Part shown: one piece after another, positions 37,148 through 50,314 of the stretch
Position numbering within the stretch: the first letter of the stretch is position 1
How the letters are laid out: each line of letters begins with the position of its first letter
Source: Prochlorococcus sp. AG-409-B05
GTDB lineage: Bacteria; Cyanobacteriota; Cyanobacteriia; PCC-6307; Cyanobiaceae
Reading direction: 5' to 3'
DNA length: 64,000 nt
Assembly: GCA_003216075.1 (NCBI GenBank)
Contig: QCJK01000009.1
Location: 1 to 64,000 of the forward strand
Position numbers and translations under genes: made by a program
Notes under the pieces: generated by a model
What the model was told of the DNA's origin: nothing
Seen by the model: only the letters and a program-made list of their open reading frames with translations
Database searches by the model: none

Positions 37148-37630
37148 ATGTCTGTTCTTAAAAAGCCTGATTTATCAGACCCCAAACTCAGAGCAAAACT
37201 TGCAAAAGGAATGGGGCACAATTATTACGGAGAGCCAGCATGGCCAAATGATCTTTTATATATATTCCCTGTCGTTATTTTGGGAACAATTGCTTGTGTG
37301 GTTGGCCTAGCTGTATTAGACCCTGCAATGCTTGGGGATAAAGCAGATCCCTTTGCAACGCCATTAGAGATTCTCCCTGAATGGTATTTATATCCAGTTT
37401 TCCAAATCCTTAGAGTTGTTCCTAATAAACTCCTTGGAATAGCAATTCAGACAATGATCCCTTTAGGTTTGATGCTTATTCCTTTTATTGAGGGTTTTAA
37501 TAAATTTCAAAATCCTTTTAGACGTCCTATTGCAATGTCCGTTTTTCTTTTTGGTACCGTTATTACAATCTATTTGGGCATAGGTGCCTGCCTGCCAATT
37601 GACAAGTCCCTAACGCTTGGATTGTTTTAA
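37148..37630 (+). CDS. petD: Cytochrome b6f subunit IV
   Basis: 160 residues with three membrane helices; the [20 protein letters not shown] start, [21 protein letters not shown] and [12 protein letters not shown] segments identify it. Includes the PEWY motif of the plastoquinol oxidation site. Follows petB. Confidence 0.98.
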   Translation: MSVLKKPDLSDPKLRAKLAKGMGHNYYGEPAWPNDLLYIFPVVILGTIACVVGLAVLDPAMLGDKADPFATPLEILPEWYLYPVFQILRVVPNKLLGIAIQTMIPLGLMLIPFIEGFNKFQNPFRRPIAMSVFLFGTVITIYLGIGACLPIDKSLTLGLF

Positions 37631-37692
37631 ATCGTTTGTTTTAAGACTAACTTTTAGCAATTTTAATATATTAAAAAGTATTAAAGTATTTT

Positions 37693-39165
37693 TTATTTTG
37701 TTGTATTGAGATCTGGCATTAACTCTTCAAGGTCAAGCATCAAAACATCTTCTGGGCAAACTCTTAATAAATGATGCAGAAGCAGGAAACCAACAATAGT
37801 CCAAGTTTGATATGTCCTTGACTGTTGACCTACCCAAGTTCCGGTAGGGCCATCAAAATATTCTGCCCATTTTTGACGAGGAAGTTGATTTAGTTGGCTC
37901 CAGTAACACTCTTCTAATAAAGCCCTCATTTGCCCCATCAAAAGCACGTCAGCATGTGGATAACGTTTCTCATGCAAAAGAATTGAAGCCCCGAAAAACC
38001 AAAGAAGGCTTGGCCAATGCCCTCCATTGTGATAACTCCAGGGCCAGTTCTTGGGATCAGAGCCTGTTTTGTTTTGCCATTCGGCTCCATCCATTGGAGG
38101 ATGACATATTCTCATTGGCATTTGCGCCATTAAATGCTGGCGATTATGGAGAACTAGACGAAATAGGGCTCTTTGTTGAGGTGCAGTAAGTACACCAAAC
38201 ATGCAAGCTAATGAATTCCCAAGGCTGTAAAACCTGAAATCAGGTCTACCAGTTCGAATGTTCCCAATCAGATAGCCACCTCGATTTTCTAGCCAATCTT
38301 GCAGCCAAGATGGAACAACTTGTGGCTGAACATTGAATTCATTTTGGTGTTGATCTTCTCCATACTGTTCTGTAGGTCTTCGCCGGAGAACTTGCATTGT
38401 TTTGCTTGTAACCCAGTAATGCTTTAGAAGAAATTGGCGTAAATCATGGACCCATTGCCTTGTAAGTACAAGTCTCTGATCAAGAAGTCTGCTGATTTGA
38501 TGCTTGCGGCTTAATTCCATTAACTCTATGCAGCTTCTTAAGCAGGCATATAACAAGACTTCGACTTCTAGAGGTGCCCCCCATACGTCCATTGGACGAT
38601 CAATCATGAATGCGCAGTCGGGCACGAATAGGACAGGTGTACCTTCAAAGGTGGGGTGAAGCACCAGATCCAGTAAAAGTTGAACCCCTCTTTGTACTTT
38701 TTGACTTGTCCCAAAGCTGTGATCTCCACTTCTCCTTACATATAGCCAGCAAAGAATTGGCCACCATAGACTTGCATCGGCTGAGGTGATTCTTCCTATT
38801 GATCTTTGCCCATAGTCAGCTATTAGTTCTCCTTCTTCTTCTACAAAACTTGTCGGAAAAACCCCTCGGGTCTGGTATGTAGTGCTTTGGAGGTCAAGAC
38901 AGACCTTTAGGAATTTTTGAACTATGTCATATCTTTTTTGTGTAAGAAGGTAAATCATCACAGGAACGTTGTCCCTTAGAAAGATTTCTCCATAATTCAG
39001 AGCTTCATTGTCTGCAGGGTGTTCAAGAGCAGCAATACTTCCGGCAATATTGCCATCTATTTCAATGAGAGTTCTTTCAAAATGCTCTTTGGCTCGTTTG
39101 ATTACCTGATCTTCATTGGAGTTAGGGCGTACTCTTTGGTGCTTTTGACTGAATCTGCCTGCCAT
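37693..39165 (-). CDS. Alkaline/neutral invertase (GH100)
   Basis: 490-residue neutral invertase that splits sucrose into glucose and fructose in the cytosol. GH100 hallmarks: DNVPVMIYLLTQKRYDIVQKF, TSADASLWWPILCWLY, FRFYSLGNSLACMFGVL and WSYHNGGHWPSLLWFFGAS, which include the catalytic acids. Sucrose is a compatible solute in these organisms. Convergent with petD. Confidence 0.9.
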   Translation of the reverse strand: MAGRFSQKHQRVRPNSNEDQVIKRAKEHFERTLIEIDGNIAGSIAALEHPADNEALNYGEIFLRDNVPVMIYLLTQKRYDIVQKFLKVCLDLQSTTYQTRGVFPTSFVEEEGELIADYGQRSIGRITSADASLWWPILCWLYVRRSGDHSFGTSQKVQRGVQLLLDLVLHPTFEGTPVLFVPDCAFMIDRPMDVWGAPLEVEVLLYACLRSCIELMELSRKHQISRLLDQRLVLTRQWVHDLRQFLLKHYWVTSKTMQVLRRRPTEQYGEDQHQNEFNVQPQVVPSWLQDWLENRGGYLIGNIRTGRPDFRFYSLGNSLACMFGVLTAPQQRALFRLVLHNRQHLMAQMPMRICHPPMDGAEWQNKTGSDPKNWPWSYHNGGHWPSLLWFFGASILLHEKRYPHADVLLMGQMRALLEECYWSQLNQLPRQKWAEYFDGPTGTWVGQQSRTYQTWTIVGFLLLHHLLRVCPEDVLMLDLEELMPDLNTTK

Positions 39166-39854
39166 AGAGAAATTTCCTACATCCCTATCAAACGCTAATA
39201 ATGCCAGCTTCTTTTCAGGGCAAAAGCAAGTCGAAAGATTTTGATTGTTGTGTCTTGTTGCATGGAAGGAGGTTTATGGTCTAAGTTATTTGGATGTGCG
39301 GAGGCTGAGTCCTGAAGCACATCCAATGAATGTCTAAGACTCAAGTCTTAGTCCTTTATTGGCTTCTTATGACAATTGGAGGATAGTTCCTTCGGTGTTG
39401 TAAGTTTTTAAGGCGACCATATTTGGTTGTTGAGCCTGATGCTCCTTATTTAAGGAGTTGAAGGTAGAACCTGGACAACTAAAAAGTTTAGGAACTGACG
39501 CTTTTGTCGCGTACAGCCTTCAAATGTTTTTTTGAGGTCTGTATAGATATGCGATAAAGGTGTGAGGTCCCGTCAAAAGAAATTTAGTTGCATTCATCTG
39601 TGACTAAGTTGATCTAGTTTTCACGAGCTGGTTCCAACTGAAAATTGCTTACAGATGAAAGCAACGACCGGATCTGAGATCCTGGAAAGTCACAATGAAG
39701 AAATTCTTAAAGTGCACTCTTTGAACCCTTCTGTCAGAAGAAGGAGGCGACAACTTCTATATATAAGTACTTTAAATAAGTACTTTGATTTAGTGGGTGG
39801 AGCAAATCAGACTGAGTAAGGAGAATTAAAGACTCCCTACAAAAGGGCCTGATC
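39166..39854. other. 689-base leader region of the rRNA operon, hairpins and boxA
   Basis: No gene of normal size. Contains a 10-bp hairpin TTGGATGTGC/GCACATCCAA (39290-39299 and 39317-39326), a short terminator-like hairpin CTAAGAC-TCAA-GTCTTAG (39334-39351) followed by TCCTTTATT, and CTCCTT-ATTT-AAGGAG at 39442-39457. A boxA-like antitermination site (TGCACTCTTTGAAC) sits at 39713-39726. A promoter is possible near TTGAGG 39531-39536 and GATAAA 39552-39557 but the spacing is short. The far end also holds the invertase promoter. Confidence 0.45.
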
Positions 39855-41340
<1,486 letters not shown>

Positions 41341-41517
41341 CAGGGAGACAAAAACTGATCGTGATGTCTAGGTTATTTATTCTTAGGCCATGATCCTGTC
41401 ACCTTAGGTCGATCGGTACCTCAGATTTTGTGCTCAATTAGATGATTTAAGTATCTGATTGGGTACTCGATTTCAGTTCCTAAACTTGTCTAGGTCACAC
41501 CCAACAAGGGTACTCCT

Positions 41518-41591
<74 letters not shown>

Positions 41592-41600
41592 TTCGGTGTT

Positions 41601-41673
41601 GGGGGTATAGCTCAGTTGGTAGAGCGCCTGCTTTGCAAGCAGGATGTCAGCGGTTCGAGTCCGCTTACCTCCA
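41601..41673 (+). tRNA. trnA: tRNA-Ala (TGC)
   Basis: 73-base cloverleaf with acceptor GGGGGTA/TACCTCC, anticodon loop TTTGCAA. Nine bases after tRNA-Ile, the standard spacer pair. Confidence 0.98.
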
Positions 41674-42081
41674 CTGATCCAACTCCTGATAACGAAATCT
41701 AAGGAGATTTACGTTGTGCTGTGTGATTTAGACGTTGTTTTATCTGAATGATCCTAGCTTCCTATCATCAATTATTTACGAAAATTATTAGGTAATTTGT
41801 TGACAGGACGCTGGGCTCACTGAAATTTTAATTCTAAAAATTTCAGAGATGTTCAGTAGAACCTTGACAACTGCATAGGTAAGTCTGGAAAGAATAAAGC
41901 ATCTCATGGATGTTATTGCTCTTAATTTAAATACCCTTATTCTATAAGGATATTTAAATAGGGTGATATTAAAATTCTTGAGTAAGAGCCGAGACTCTAG
42001 ACAATATTATCTTTTGATTAATTGGCTCTAAATTTCCAATTTAGTGTCAATAAATTAAGGCTATGAGTTTAGAGATTAATT
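41674..42081 (+). promoter_or_regulatory. 16S-23S spacer, boxB-like and boxA elements
   Basis: A perfect 10-bp hairpin CTGAAATTTT/AAAATTTCAG (41820-41829 with 41837-41846) resembles boxB and is followed by boxA GAACCTTGACAA (41859-41870) and the conserved CTGCATA (41871-41877). A second hairpin, with two stems separated by one mismatch, is at 41925-41959. These fit rRNA antitermination and processing signals of cyanobacteria. Confidence 0.7.
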
Positions 42082-44957
<2,876 letters not shown>

Positions 44958-45065
44958 TCTTATGGCTCTTTATAAACAAATTTGCTTTTTTCTTTCAGAT
45001 AATCCTTTTAAAGAAGGTTACCAACCTATGCAGTTCTCAAGGTTCATCCTTGGGAATGTTATCTA

Positions 45066-45183
45066 TCCTGGTGTTCATGGCGATGTGGAACCACTCCGAT
45101 CCATCTCGAACTCGGTTGTGAAACGCATCAGCGGCGAAGATATTTGGGGGGTAGCCCCCTGAGAAAATAGCTCGATGCCAGGT
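45066..45183 (+). rRNA. rrf: 5S ribosomal RNA
   Basis: 118-base RNA with terminal TCCTGG paired to CCAGGT-type end, and the standard CCACTCCGATCCATCTCGAA block. About 110 bases after 23S. Confidence 0.95.
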
Positions 45184-45194
45184 AAAACATTCTT

Positions 45195-45236
45195 TATTAT
45201 TTTAAAAGACTTGAAATAATAGATAGATACTTTTTT
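45195..45236 (+). terminator. Possible rRNA operon terminator
   Basis: TATTATTT (45195-45202) pairs with AAATAATA (45214-45221), and TTTTTT follows at 45231. The stem is only A-T pairs, so it is a weak terminator candidate. Confidence 0.4.
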
Positions 45237-45320
45237 GCTAGAATTTCAAATAATTAACTTATCAGCTAATATAACATCAAAGAAATTTATTTTTAGAGAG
45301 AGATATTTGACATGAAATTA

Positions 45321-46196
45321 TCAACATTGGCAATTAGGACACCAGTGAGTACCTCTCCCTGAAAGAATTTCGCGTTCTATCTTTGTGCCACATTTACGGC
45401 AAGGTTGTCCTCCTCTACGATAAACCCAGGCTTGCCCACCATACTTTCCATTTAACCCTTCGAGGTTACGAAAGTCACTAAATGTTGTCCCCCCTTGACC
45501 AATACTAAGCTGTAAAACATCTACCAAGCTATTGCATAGACGTTCAATTTCAATTGGCTTTAATTCACCTGATGGTTTGCTTGGTATTATCCCTGCAGAA
45601 AATAAACTTTCATCTGCATATATATTCCCAGCACCAGCAACTATCGATTGATCTAATAAAGCAGATTTGATAGGACGTTTTTTCCCTGTAAGACACTGCT
45701 TAAGATATTTTGGATTGAATGATTGACTAAATGGCTCAGGGCCAAGTTTTTTTAAGCCAGTAATAATTTTTTCGGGTTTGTTTTGAGGAGGCACCCACCA
45801 CATTTGGCCGAAGCTCCGAGTATCAACAAATCGCAGTTCTATTCCTTTTTTGTTCCAAAAACGAACTCTTGTATGACGACATGGTGGAACTGCGTGTTCA
45901 TGCCATTGAAAATGACCAGTCATTCTTAAATGTATTCCCCACCATCCACCAGGTATTGGATTAGTATCGCAAGATTTTTCTGGTGCTGAGTCAAGGTAAA
46001 GAGCAGCGAGTAAATATTTCCCTCTCCTTTTCCATTCGCCAACTCGAGAGCCCCGTAAGTTCTGAATAAAGACACTAGAACCTCCAGGGCTCGCAATTGC
46101 CCTTTCTCTGCAGACCTCTAGATCATGGATGTAAAAATTTGCAAGACGGTCTGCTAATCCTCTGCGGACCGTCTCGACTTCAGGCAGTTCAGGCAA
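45321..46196 (-). CDS. mutM: Formamidopyrimidine-DNA glycosylase
   Basis: 291-residue base-excision enzyme for oxidised purines. Starts with the catalytic PELPEVETVRRGL (Pro2 nucleophile, Glu3), and has LDQSIVAGAGNIYADE and the C-terminal zinc finger CRKCGTKIEREILSGRGTHWCPNC. Length normal. The gene is downstream of psaE by only five bases. Confidence 0.97.
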   Translation of the reverse strand: MPELPEVETVRRGLADRLANFYIHDLEVCRERAIASPGGSSVFIQNLRGSRVGEWKRRGKYLLAALYLDSAPEKSCDTNPIPGGWWGIHLRMTGHFQWHEHAVPPCRHTRVRFWNKKGIELRFVDTRSFGQMWWVPPQNKPEKIITGLKKLGPEPFSQSFNPKYLKQCLTGKKRPIKSALLDQSIVAGAGNIYADESLFSAGIIPSKPSGELKPIEIERLCNSLVDVLQLSIGQGGTTFSDFRNLEGLNGKYGGQAWVYRRGGQPCRKCGTKIEREILSGRGTHWCPNCQC

Positions 46197-46201
46197 AAAC
46201 C

Positions 46202-46411
46202 TTATGCAGGCTCAAGCTCACTTTCAGCAAAATTGTTGGTGTTAATGCCGCCGTCTTGTCCGCTGTAGACCTTGTAGTCCACTTTTGCAAAACGAACTGT
46301 TACTGGATATTTGATTCCAGATTCATCAACAGAGGCTACTTTGCCTACTTCGTTGTACCAATAGGATTCCGGGCGCTTGATTCGCACCATCTGACCGCGA
46401 GAAAACGCCAT
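46202..46411 (-). CDS. psaE: Photosystem I subunit PsaE
   Basis: 69-residue stromal PSI subunit supporting ferredoxin docking. The proper start is [20 protein letters not shown] at 46411; a longer frame upstream adds an unrelated hydrophobic leader. The [12 protein letters not shown] segment and the start are diagnostic. Followed by mutM. Confidence 0.97.
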   Translation of the reverse strand: MAFSRGQMVRIKRPESYWYNEVGKVASVDESGIKYPVTVRFAKVDYKVYSGQDGGINTNNFAESELEPA

Positions 46412-46535
46412 CGCTTGTTCAAAAAGATACAAGAACACATTAACGCTGAGTTGGGTCAAGATTGCTTCAACGTCACAGAAATTCGCCGCAAGTGGCATGA
46501 AGTTGTGGCAACATCATTTTTGAATCAGGTTTATT

Positions 46536-47579
46536 TTGGTCCAATCAGCAGATATTTCTGATCAGCCAGCACTCAGGTTGGAGCTCCCTGATCCAAATAC
46601 AAATGAGATTAATGCTTTTGAGTTTTTTGATCGACTGGTAAAGGCTTGGAATTTGTGTGACAACTTTGATTTACAGACTGAGATATGGAGAGGCAGGATA
46701 CTTCGAGTTGTAAGAGATCGTGAAAAACGTGGAGGTGAAGGCCGTGGAGCAGGATTCTTGCAATGGTTGAGAGAAAGAGAGATAAGTAAGACAAGAGCCT
46801 ATTCATTGATTCAACTTGCGGACTCTGCAGATGAGTTAGTAGTTGATGGGATGCTTCAAGAAAAAAGAGTGAATCAGTTTTCTAAACGTGCATTCATTGA
46901 AACTGCTCAAGCTGCGCCAGAGGTCAAACAGATGATCTCAGAAGCGGCAAATGAAGGTGAGGAGATAACCCGTAAACAGGTTCGTAGACTTAATGACGAG
47001 TTCACTTCAGCAACCAGTACTCTTTTGCCCGAGGAGATACGGCAGCGCACTCAAGAGAATTTACTTCCATCAAGAATTGTTGCCCCATTAGTCCGTGAAT
47101 TGGCAAAATTGCCTGAAATCCAGCAAAACGATTTACGTCAAGCTTTGCGAGAAGAACCTGAAATTAACTGTATTAAGGATGTCACTTCTACTGCAAGGTG
47201 GATTAGTAAATCAATAGATGCTTCTGGTGCTTTAAGGGTATTACAAATGGGTGATTTAGATCTGGAAAAAGCTATGGATGAAGCTAAACGTTTGGATTCT
47301 TTGGCATTACTTGCTGATGCATTAGGCCAGGCTCAAATTATAGAATCTTCTGTATTGAAGCTTCATACGGCTTGGAGAAGATTAGGAGGGCTTCAGGAAA
47401 GGCTGTGGATAGAGAGTGGTAGTAGTACTCCATTTTTGAGAGATTTGTTAAATGCTTTACAAACTCTTAGCGGGGCAACTATGAGAGTCTCTCTTGGTGA
47501 GCTTGCTGGAGGTAAACGAGTGCGTTTGCAATTAGTGGAGGAATCAGCTGATCAGATTCCTCCACCACTAATTGATTAA
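46536..47579 (+). CDS. Conserved cyanobacterial protein of unknown function, possibly DNA binding
   Basis: 347-residue soluble, mostly helical protein. Residues 45-115 are basic and have a possible helix-turn-helix (WLREREISKTRAYSLIQLADSADEL), with KQVRRLNDEF and a C-terminal domain ending SLGELAGGKRVRLQLVEESA. I know no experimental function; it resembles a protein kept next to psaE in picocyanobacteria. The start is TTG at 46536; no ATG precedes the conserved part. Confidence 0.65.
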   Translation: MVQSADISDQPALRLELPDPNTNEINAFEFFDRLVKAWNLCDNFDLQTEIWRGRILRVVRDREKRGGEGRGAGFLQWLREREISKTRAYSLIQLADSADELVVDGMLQEKRVNQFSKRAFIETAQAAPEVKQMISEAANEGEEITRKQVRRLNDEFTSATSTLLPEEIRQRTQENLLPSRIVAPLVRELAKLPEIQQNDLRQALREEPEINCIKDVTSTARWISKSIDASGALRVLQMGDLDLEKAMDEAKRLDSLALLADALGQAQIIESSVLKLHTAWRRLGGLQERLWIESGSSTPFLRDLLNALQTLSGATMRVSLGELAGGKRVRLQLVEESADQIPPPLID

Positions 47580-47637
47580 TAAAACCTGGTTTTAAGGTCA
47601 AATTTTAGCTAAATTTTTTGCGCATGAATGATCTTAA

Positions 47638-49131
47638 TTGGATCTTCTTACTACATATTTAAGAAAGCATTTCGGTTGGAACGATTTTAAACCTGGTCAG
47701 AAAGCAGTTGTACAGGCAATTCTTTCAGGGCAGGACTCATTGGCCGTGATGCCAACAGGAGGTGGAAAATCAATTTGCTATCAATTACCTGCTTTGATTC
47801 GTCAAGGTCTTGTAGTAGTCATCTCTCCTTTGGTTGCTTTGATGGAGGATCAGGTTATGCAATTGAACAAACGGGGAATTTTAGCAAGTTGTTTACATTC
47901 TGGCCTTAATTCATCTCGCCGAGGAGATGTTTTTTTTTCATTGCAAAATGATAATCTGAGATTGTTATATTTAGCTCCCGAAAGACTCAAAGGTTCCTTG
48001 GTTCGTGATTTTCTTACTAAAAAAACTGAACAAGGAAAATTAATTTCTATTGCTATTGATGAGGCCCATTGCATAAGTGCGTGGGGCCATGATTTTCGAC
48101 CTGATTATCGAAGGCTTGGAGAAATACGTTTGTTATGCCCTGATGTACCTTTTGTTGCGCTTAGTGCAACAGCAACACCAAAAGTACGTGCAGACATAAT
48201 TCGTTTGCTTAACTTGAAAAGACCATTAGTGCAGGTTTGTTCTGCAAGGAGAAAAAATCTTCAATACTTAATGCGACGACGAATTGAAAATCCCCTACCT
48301 GAGATTTTAAAAGAACTGAATTCTACTAAAGGAGCGTCTTTAATTTATGTTCGAACCCGACGTTCAGTGGAACTGTGGTCGAAAAAATTAAGAGATGTTG
48401 GGATTCCTGCGATTTCATATCATGCTGGACTTGAACCTAAATCACGAGAGAAGGCCCTTAAAGATTTCTTGGGACAATCCAAACCTGTATTGGTTGCAAC
48501 TGTAGCTTTTGGTATGGGAGTTGATAGGGCTGATGTGGGTTTAGTTCTTCACTTGAACTTGCCATCGTCTCCTGAGGGCTATATGCAGGAGTCTGGTAGG
48601 GCTGGTCGGGACGGTAATCCAGCCAAGTGCTTGGTTTTCTTTTCTCCTGGAGATCGCACTCGATTGCTTTGGGCGATTCAAGCGTCAACTAAACGAGAAT
48701 TGAATTATTTAGAAAATGCTGATGCAATTAATAGGAAAGAAATAGCTCAAAATCAATTGAGGAGAATGGAAGCTATTGCTGAGGGAGAGATGTGTGTTGA
48801 ACAAGCCCTTTTGCTTGTTGTTGGAGAAGTGGTTGCTCCTTGTGGTGAATGTGATAAATGTGTGAAAAATTATTCTGTTAAAGATTGGTCTGAGCAAGCA
48901 TTATCTGTATTAATAGAAATAGACCAGAAAAAGGGAATAGATATAAATAAGCTGAAAGAATCTCTTGAAAGTTCAAAGGGCTTTAACAGAGAGCGTTGGG
49001 GCTGGTTGGCGAGGAGGTTGGTACATGAAGAATTGATTAGTGAAACTAATAATGGTAATCAATTACTCTTCTTAAGAGAAAGTGGTCGTAATTTTATAAA
49101 AAGCCCATGGCCCCTTTATTATGCTGCTTAA
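47638..49131 (+). CDS. recQ: RecQ-family DNA helicase
   Basis: 497-residue 3'-5' helicase with Walker A MPTGGGKSICYQ, DEAH box IDEAHCISAWGHDFRP, SATATPKVRADI, VATVAFGMGVDRADV and QESGRAGRDG. The C-terminal zinc segment (CGECDKCVKNY) is shortened: a first cysteine sits at ...EMCVEQAL, so the RQC module looks reduced and no HRDC domain is seen. Start is TTG at 47638. Its last 60 bases overlap the convergent LysM gene. Confidence 0.92.
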   Translation: MDLLTTYLRKHFGWNDFKPGQKAVVQAILSGQDSLAVMPTGGGKSICYQLPALIRQGLVVVISPLVALMEDQVMQLNKRGILASCLHSGLNSSRRGDVFFSLQNDNLRLLYLAPERLKGSLVRDFLTKKTEQGKLISIAIDEAHCISAWGHDFRPDYRRLGEIRLLCPDVPFVALSATATPKVRADIIRLLNLKRPLVQVCSARRKNLQYLMRRRIENPLPEILKELNSTKGASLIYVRTRRSVELWSKKLRDVGIPAISYHAGLEPKSREKALKDFLGQSKPVLVATVAFGMGVDRADVGLVLHLNLPSSPEGYMQESGRAGRDGNPAKCLVFFSPGDRTRLLWAIQASTKRELNYLENADAINRKEIAQNQLRRMEAIAEGEMCVEQALLLVVGEVVAPCGECDKCVKNYSVKDWSEQALSVLIEIDQKKGIDINKLKESLESSKGFNRERWGWLARRLVHEELISETNNGNQLLFLRESGRNFIKSPWPLYYAA

Positions 49132-50214
49132 ATGCTCAACTTTTTTTGATTTACACAAGTCATTGATTAACTTGTGTTCATAAGTATCTATAGCTGAAAT
49201 CCAAGTTTTCCATACCCCATTAGCACCTGTTGCATTGAGTTTCTTTTCGGTACAATTAACTGCCAAGTATAAAGCTTTTCCATCCTTGTTTAAGGAAGAA
49301 GTAACATAGCTCCCCCCCATCGATTGCCAATTAGACCAGTTAATTTTAAGAGGGCCATAAGACCTCCAGTCTGAAGATTTCAACTTTGCTGTGGTTCCTT
49401 TTGGTGAGATTACTTTCTCGTTTGGTTCATTAGAAAGGTTTCCCCCTTTTTGGACTTGCTGATGATTAAGCTTTAAAGATAATGTTGTGCCAGGCTTTAT
49501 TTTATTAGGATCATTGATCTTGTTTATTTTTATTAGATCTTTTAATGCGATTTGATTTGCTTTAGAGATTGCCAATAGTGTCTCACCTCTTTTGATTTTA
49601 TGATAATGTGTTTTGGAATTTAAAGGCTTGCCAGTGGCGGGAACTTGAAGTTTTTTCTTGTGAGTTTCTTCTCTGAGCTTTAAATGTTGTCCTGGATATA
49701 TATAATTTGTATTCATTATGTCATTAATAGAAGCTAGATTATCTTTGTTTATATTATATTTCATAGCAATTGAGTTTAGCGTTTCACCTTTTGAAACTCT
49801 GTGAAGATTTGAGTGCGCACTGGATAAGGGTTCCTCCTTTTGGTAGGCAGGTAATTTAATCACCTGACCTTCGTAGAGATAATCCTCGTTTGTTATATTG
49901 TTTAATTTAATTATATCTTTTTGATTTATTTCGTATTGCAGTGCAATGATGCTCAATGTCTCTCCTTTCCTGACTAAGTGATCTTGTTGGTTAGTTGTAA
50001 AAGTTTGATTGTCAGATAAGAGCAATAGTTGCCCAGCTTGTAAATTATTTGGGTTGGTGATCCTATTAATACGTATAAGCGATTGGATCGAGATGCCTTC
50101 TCTAGTAGAGATTTCAGAAAGTGTTTCTCCTGGCTGAATAGTGATCTTTGTTGCCAAAGACGGCATTGGTTCAAGAGTTAAAGCAGCTATAGCAGCAAGA
50201 ATAATGTTGCGCAT
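49072..50214 (-). CDS. Secreted or periplasmic protein with four LysM domains
   Basis: 380 residues with a signal-like start (MRNIILAAIAALTLEPMPSLA) and four LysM repeats: QPGETLSEISTREGISIQSL, RKGETLSIIALQYEINQKDI, SKGETLNSIAMKYNINKDNL and KRGETLLAISKANQIALKDL. A C-terminal domain of about 90 residues (WSNWQSMGGSYVTSSLNKDG) is unlike a peptidase. LysM binds peptidoglycan, so the protein probably acts in the cell wall. It overlaps recQ by 60 bases tail to tail. Confidence 0.8.
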   Translation of the reverse strand: MRNIILAAIAALTLEPMPSLATKITIQPGETLSEISTREGISIQSLIRINRITNPNNLQAGQLLLLSDNQTFTTNQQDHLVRKGETLSIIALQYEINQKDIIKLNNITNEDYLYEGQVIKLPAYQKEEPLSSAHSNLHRVSKGETLNSIAMKYNINKDNLASINDIMNTNYIYPGQHLKLREETHKKKLQVPATGKPLNSKTHYHKIKRGETLLAISKANQIALKDLIKINKINDPNKIKPGTTLSLKLNHQQVQKGGNLSNEPNEKVISPKGTTAKLKSSDWRSYGPLKINWSNWQSMGGSYVTSSLNKDGKALYLAVNCTEKKLNATGANGVWKTWISAIDTYEHKLINDLCKSKKVEHLSSIIKGPWAFYKITTTFS

Positions 50215-50314
50215 CTTCTATTTAATCCTGGGCGAACCATAAGGCTCTTCGAGAGATGCGCCAGCCCTGGGGAATTATCTTTAAAAAGTTTTTTGGCTTT
50301 CAGGGCTCGATTTA

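Noticed and set aside
50273-50307. AGCCCTG/CAGGGCT pairing between the LysM and aldehyde dehydrogenase genes
   Set aside because: A 7-bp stem with a 21-base loop and no T-run on the relevant strand; too weak to call a terminator.
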